7,175 nucleotides of DNA from Minisyncoccota bacterium (lineage in GTDB: Bacteria > Patescibacteriota > Minisyncoccia > Minisyncoccales > Minisyncoccaceae). Every line of letters starts with the position of its first letter. Positions within the stretch are counted from its first letter, which is position 1. Below are positions 4,903-7,175 of the stretch, one piece after another. The notes beneath the pieces were generated by a model. The model saw only the letters and a list, made by a program, of their open reading frames with translations, had not been told where the DNA came from and made no database searches. The stretch covers positions 1 through 7,175 of the forward strand of contig JAQVLU010000021.1 in NCBI GenBank assembly GCA_028703995.1, given 5' to 3'. The position numbers and the translations under genes were made by a program.

Positions 4903-5966
4903 ACATAGATTACAAATTATATTTAAAAAAATTATTAGAAGTAGTTGTTTCAAAAAAGGCTTCTGATTTTCATATTACTGTAGGCAAACCTCCAATAATA
5001 AGATTGAATAGAGAGCTTATTCCTTTTGAGAACGAAAGCTTGTTTACAGAAGAAGATACAAGAGAACTTGCCTTTGCTTTAATGACTGAAGAGCAAAAAC
5101 AAGAATTTTTAAGAGAAAAAGAAATTGATTTTTCTTATAATTTTGGAGAAAAAGGAAGATTTAGAATAAATGTTTTTTTTCAAAGAGGTTATATCAGTGT
5201 TGCTTTAAGACTTATTCCAGAAAAAATAAGAAGTTTGCACGAATTAAATCTACCACAAGTTTTATATAATTTTTGTAAATATCAACAAGGTTTTGTTTTA
5301 ATAACCGGACCTTCTTCTCATGGAAAAAGTACCACGCTTGCTGCTATTATAAATGAAATTAATAATACTCAAACCAAACACATCATTACGATTGAAGATC
5401 CAATTGAATATTTATTTGATCAAAATAAATCCATTATTTCTCAAAGAGAATTACATAGAGACACCCTTTCTTTTGAAAAAGCACTTAAGGCTACTTTTAG
5501 AGAAGATCCAGATGTGATTATGGTAGGAGAGATGAGAGACAAAGAAACTATGGAGACAGCTATAACCGCTGCGGAAACAGGTCATTTAGTTTTTGCGACA
5601 CTGCACACTAATTCCGCTGCTCAAACCCTTTATAGAATTTTAGATTCTTTTTCAGGAGAACAACAAAATCAAGTAAAATCACAATTATCAAGATCTTTAA
5701 TTGGAATTGTTTCTCAAAGATTAGTTCCTAAAGTAAATGGAGGAGTTGTTCCAGCTTGTGAAATATTATTTAATAATGATGCAGTTTCTAATTTAATAAG
5801 AAATGATAAAGTTTTTGAAATTCCTTTAGTTTTAGAAACTTCTTTTGGAGAAGGAATGGTTTCTTTGAATAGATCACTCGCAGAGCTCATTAAATCAGGA
5901 GTAGTTAGTATTGATACTGCTAGCAGTTTTTCAACTAACCCTCAGGAATTAATTAAATTAATATGA
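4899..5966 (+). CDS. pilT: Type IV pilus twitching/retraction ATPase PilT
   Basis: 355 residues, the normal PilT length. The N-terminal PAS-like domain opens with KKASDFHITVGKPPIIRLN (19-37), the PilT signature. The P-loop is GPSSHGKST (137-145), which fits GxxxxGK[ST] but differs from the usual GPTGSGKST. The Asp box is ITIEDPIEY (163-171), Walker B is DPDVIMVGEMRD (203-214) with Glu211, and the His box is TGHLVFATLHTNSA (227-240). The retraction motif known as AIRNLIRE appears as AVSNLIRN (295-302). There is no tetracysteine zinc site, which separates it from PilB. The protein is a cytoplasmic hexamer that powers pilin removal and pilus retraction, needed for twitching and, in many species, DNA uptake. 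It overlaps pilB and pilC by 4 nt each (ATGA). PilU-type paralogues are possible, but the length and motif set favour PilT. Confidence 0.94.
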   Translation: MNIDYKLYLKKLLEVVVSKKASDFHITVGKPPIIRLNRELIPFENESLFTEEDTRELAFALMTEEQKQEFLREKEIDFSYNFGEKGRFRINVFFQRGYISVALRLIPEKIRSLHELNLPQVLYNFCKYQQGFVLITGPSSHGKSTTLAAIINEINNTQTKHIITIEDPIEYLFDQNKSIISQRELHRDTLSFEKALKATFREDPDVIMVGEMRDKETMETAITAAETGHLVFATLHTNSAAQTLYRILDSFSGEQQNQVKSQLSRSLIGIVSQRLVPKVNGGVVPACEILFNNDAVSNLIRNDKVFEIPLVLETSFGEGMVSLNRSLAELIKSGVVSIDTASSFSTNPQELIKLI

Positions 5967-7174
5967 AGTTTACTTATCAAGCAAGAACAAAAGAGGGGGA
6001 GATTAAAAAGGGAACTATAGAAGCTATTTCTAAAATAGTCGCGGTTGACTTGTTGCATAAAAATAGTCTTTATCCAACTTCAGTTAGCGAGGAAACAAAA
6101 ATAGGTTCTTTGAACATGGAAATAAAAATGTTTGAAATGATTTCCTCTAAAGAAGTTGTAATGTTTACAAGAGAGTTATCAATTATGATTGAAAGCAATG
6201 TTCCTCCAGCAAAAGCACTTGAAGCTTTAGGAGATCAAATTACAAACAAAGCTTTTAAAGAAAAGATATTTAAAATAGCATCTGATATTAGAGAAGGAGT
6301 TACGATGTCTAAATCTTTTTCAAGGTATCCAAAAGTTTTTTCTTCTTTCTATGTTAACATGATTAGATCCGGAGAGATTTCAGGAACCTTACCAGAAGTT
6401 TTAAAGAAAATAGCAGATCATCTCGAGAATGAATATTATATTAAATCAAAAACAATGGGGGCGATGATCTATCCAATTGTTGTTTTAGTAGTTTTTACTA
6501 TAATTTTTCTTGTTGTTATCGTATACATTATTCCTGGACTTGTTGAAGTTTTAGAGAGTTCTGGAAAGGAACTTCCTTTAGTGACAAAAATTGTTATTGG
6601 GGTCTCTAATTTCGCAATTAATTATTGGTGGATTGTATTGTTTCTTTTTATAGGAATTGTTTCTTTTATTGCTTATTATCCAAAAACAAAAGAAGGAAAA
6701 ACAGTTACTGATGAGCTTATGCTCAAACTTCCAATTATTGGAAATTTTCAGAAGAATGTTTGTATGAATCGTTTCGCTGAAAACTTATCAACTTTATTAT
6801 CTTCTGGAAAGCCAATTACAGAAGCTTTAGAAGTAACAGGGGATCTTATTGGAAATGATATTTATCAGAAGATAATTTTAGAAACAAGAGATGGAGTTTT
6901 GAAAGGTAAAAAAATATCTGATGGTTTAGTAAAATATCCAAAATATATTTCACCTTTATTTGTACAAATGATTGCGGTAGGAGAGAGTACCGGAAAAATA
7001 TCTGAAACATTAATGAATGTTGTTAGATTTTATAAAACAGAAATTGAAACTTTCGTTGATTCTATTTCTAATATTATTGAACCAGTTTTAATATTAGGAT
7101 TAGCGGGTATGGTGGGGATACTTGTGGCAGCAGTTTTCTTACCGCTTTATCAAATAGGAAGTACTGTAGGATAA
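5963..7174 (+). CDS. pilC: Type IV pilus inner-membrane platform protein PilC
   Basis: 403 residues, complete, with TAA at 7172-7174. The N-terminal small domain FTYQARTKEGEIKKGTIEA (3-21) through about residue 41 is typical of PilC/GspF. Two homologous cytoplasmic GspF helical domains follow. The first (about 62-165) starts KEVVMFTRELSIMIESNVPP and contains MIRSGEISGTLPEVL (133-147). The second (about 265-368) has NRFAENLSTLLSSGKPITEA and MIAVGESTGKISETL (336-350). Three membrane segments are visible, about 168-190, 220-238 and 370-396. PilC is the inner-membrane platform that PilB and PilT turn or push to add or remove pilins. The ATG sits in the ATGA overlap with pilT. The nearest Shine-Dalgarno-like AGGA is 15 nt away, so translation is probably coupled. 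The T2SS homologue GspF is excluded by the pil neighbours. Confidence 0.95.
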   Translation: MKFTYQARTKEGEIKKGTIEAISKIVAVDLLHKNSLYPTSVSEETKIGSLNMEIKMFEMISSKEVVMFTRELSIMIESNVPPAKALEALGDQITNKAFKEKIFKIASDIREGVTMSKSFSRYPKVFSSFYVNMIRSGEISGTLPEVLKKIADHLENEYYIKSKTMGAMIYPIVVLVVFTIIFLVVIVYIIPGLVEVLESSGKELPLVTKIVIGVSNFAINYWWIVLFLFIGIVSFIAYYPKTKEGKTVTDELMLKLPIIGNFQKNVCMNRFAENLSTLLSSGKPITEALEVTGDLIGNDIYQKIILETRDGVLKGKKISDGLVKYPKYISPLFVQMIAVGESTGKISETLMNVVRFYKTEIETFVDSISNIIEPVLILGLAGMVGILVAAVFLPLYQIGSTVG

Positions 7175-7175
7175 T

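Noticed and set aside
4899..5966. Recoded UGA (UGA=Gly) as in Gracilibacteria/Absconditabacteria
   Set aside because: pilB and pilT end in UGA exactly at ATGA overlaps with full-length downstream genes, and no conserved residue depends on an in-frame UGA.
7100..7175. Possible terminator at the end of pilC
   Set aside because: The window ends one base after the stop codon, and no stem followed by a T-run is visible, so the operon may continue, for example with pilin or prepilin peptidase genes.

Overview
The window is AT-rich and tightly packed. It holds a complete seven-gene block for the inner-membrane machinery of a type IV pilus (T4P), plus the 5' part of a divergent comF gene. The features that point to a Candidatus Patescibacteria (CPR, Parcubacteria-like) genome are the gene order pilM-pilN-pilO-small membrane protein-pilB-pilT-pilC, the low GC, the near absence of spacers, the lack of a recognisable secretin or pilus lipoprotein gene, and the unusual PilT P-loop. 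UGA ends pilB and pilT, so the recoded UGA=Gly code of Gracilibacteria/Absconditabacteria does not apply. The phylum assignment is an inference from gene content and would need a marker-gene tree.

Layout: positions 1-337 (minus strand) encode the first 112 residues of a ComF-type protein, cut by the window edge. Positions 338-376 are the only non-coding DNA and carry what look like two overlapping divergent promoters. The plus-strand block follows: pilM (377-1441), a pilN-like gene (1444-1983), a pilO-like gene (1970-2572), a small single-pass membrane protein in the pilP position (2574-3161), pilB (3163-4902), pilT (4899-5966) and pilC (5963-7174). pilC ends one base before the window does. 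Adjacent genes are 1-2 nt apart or overlap by 4 or 14 nt, so this is almost certainly one operon with translational coupling.

How the genes work together (family knowledge): PilM is the cytoplasmic actin-like ring protein that docks on PilN. PilN and PilO form the membrane alignment scaffold. PilC is the membrane platform on which the hexameric ATPases PilB (extension) and PilT (retraction) act. Pilins, prepilin peptidase and any secretin are not in the window. Finding ComF, a competence-associated phosphoribosyltransferase-fold protein, next to a pilus with a retraction ATPase suggests, without proving, a role in DNA uptake.

I see no RNA gene, mobile element, CRISPR array or clear terminator. 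The points most worth a second look are the PilP-position protein (an NPF motif but no visible secretin-binding domain, and an acidic tail), the overlapping divergent promoters with a possibly leaderless comF, and the PilT P-loop variant. I do not see a wholly new system here; it is a recognisable but divergent secretin-less T4P operon.
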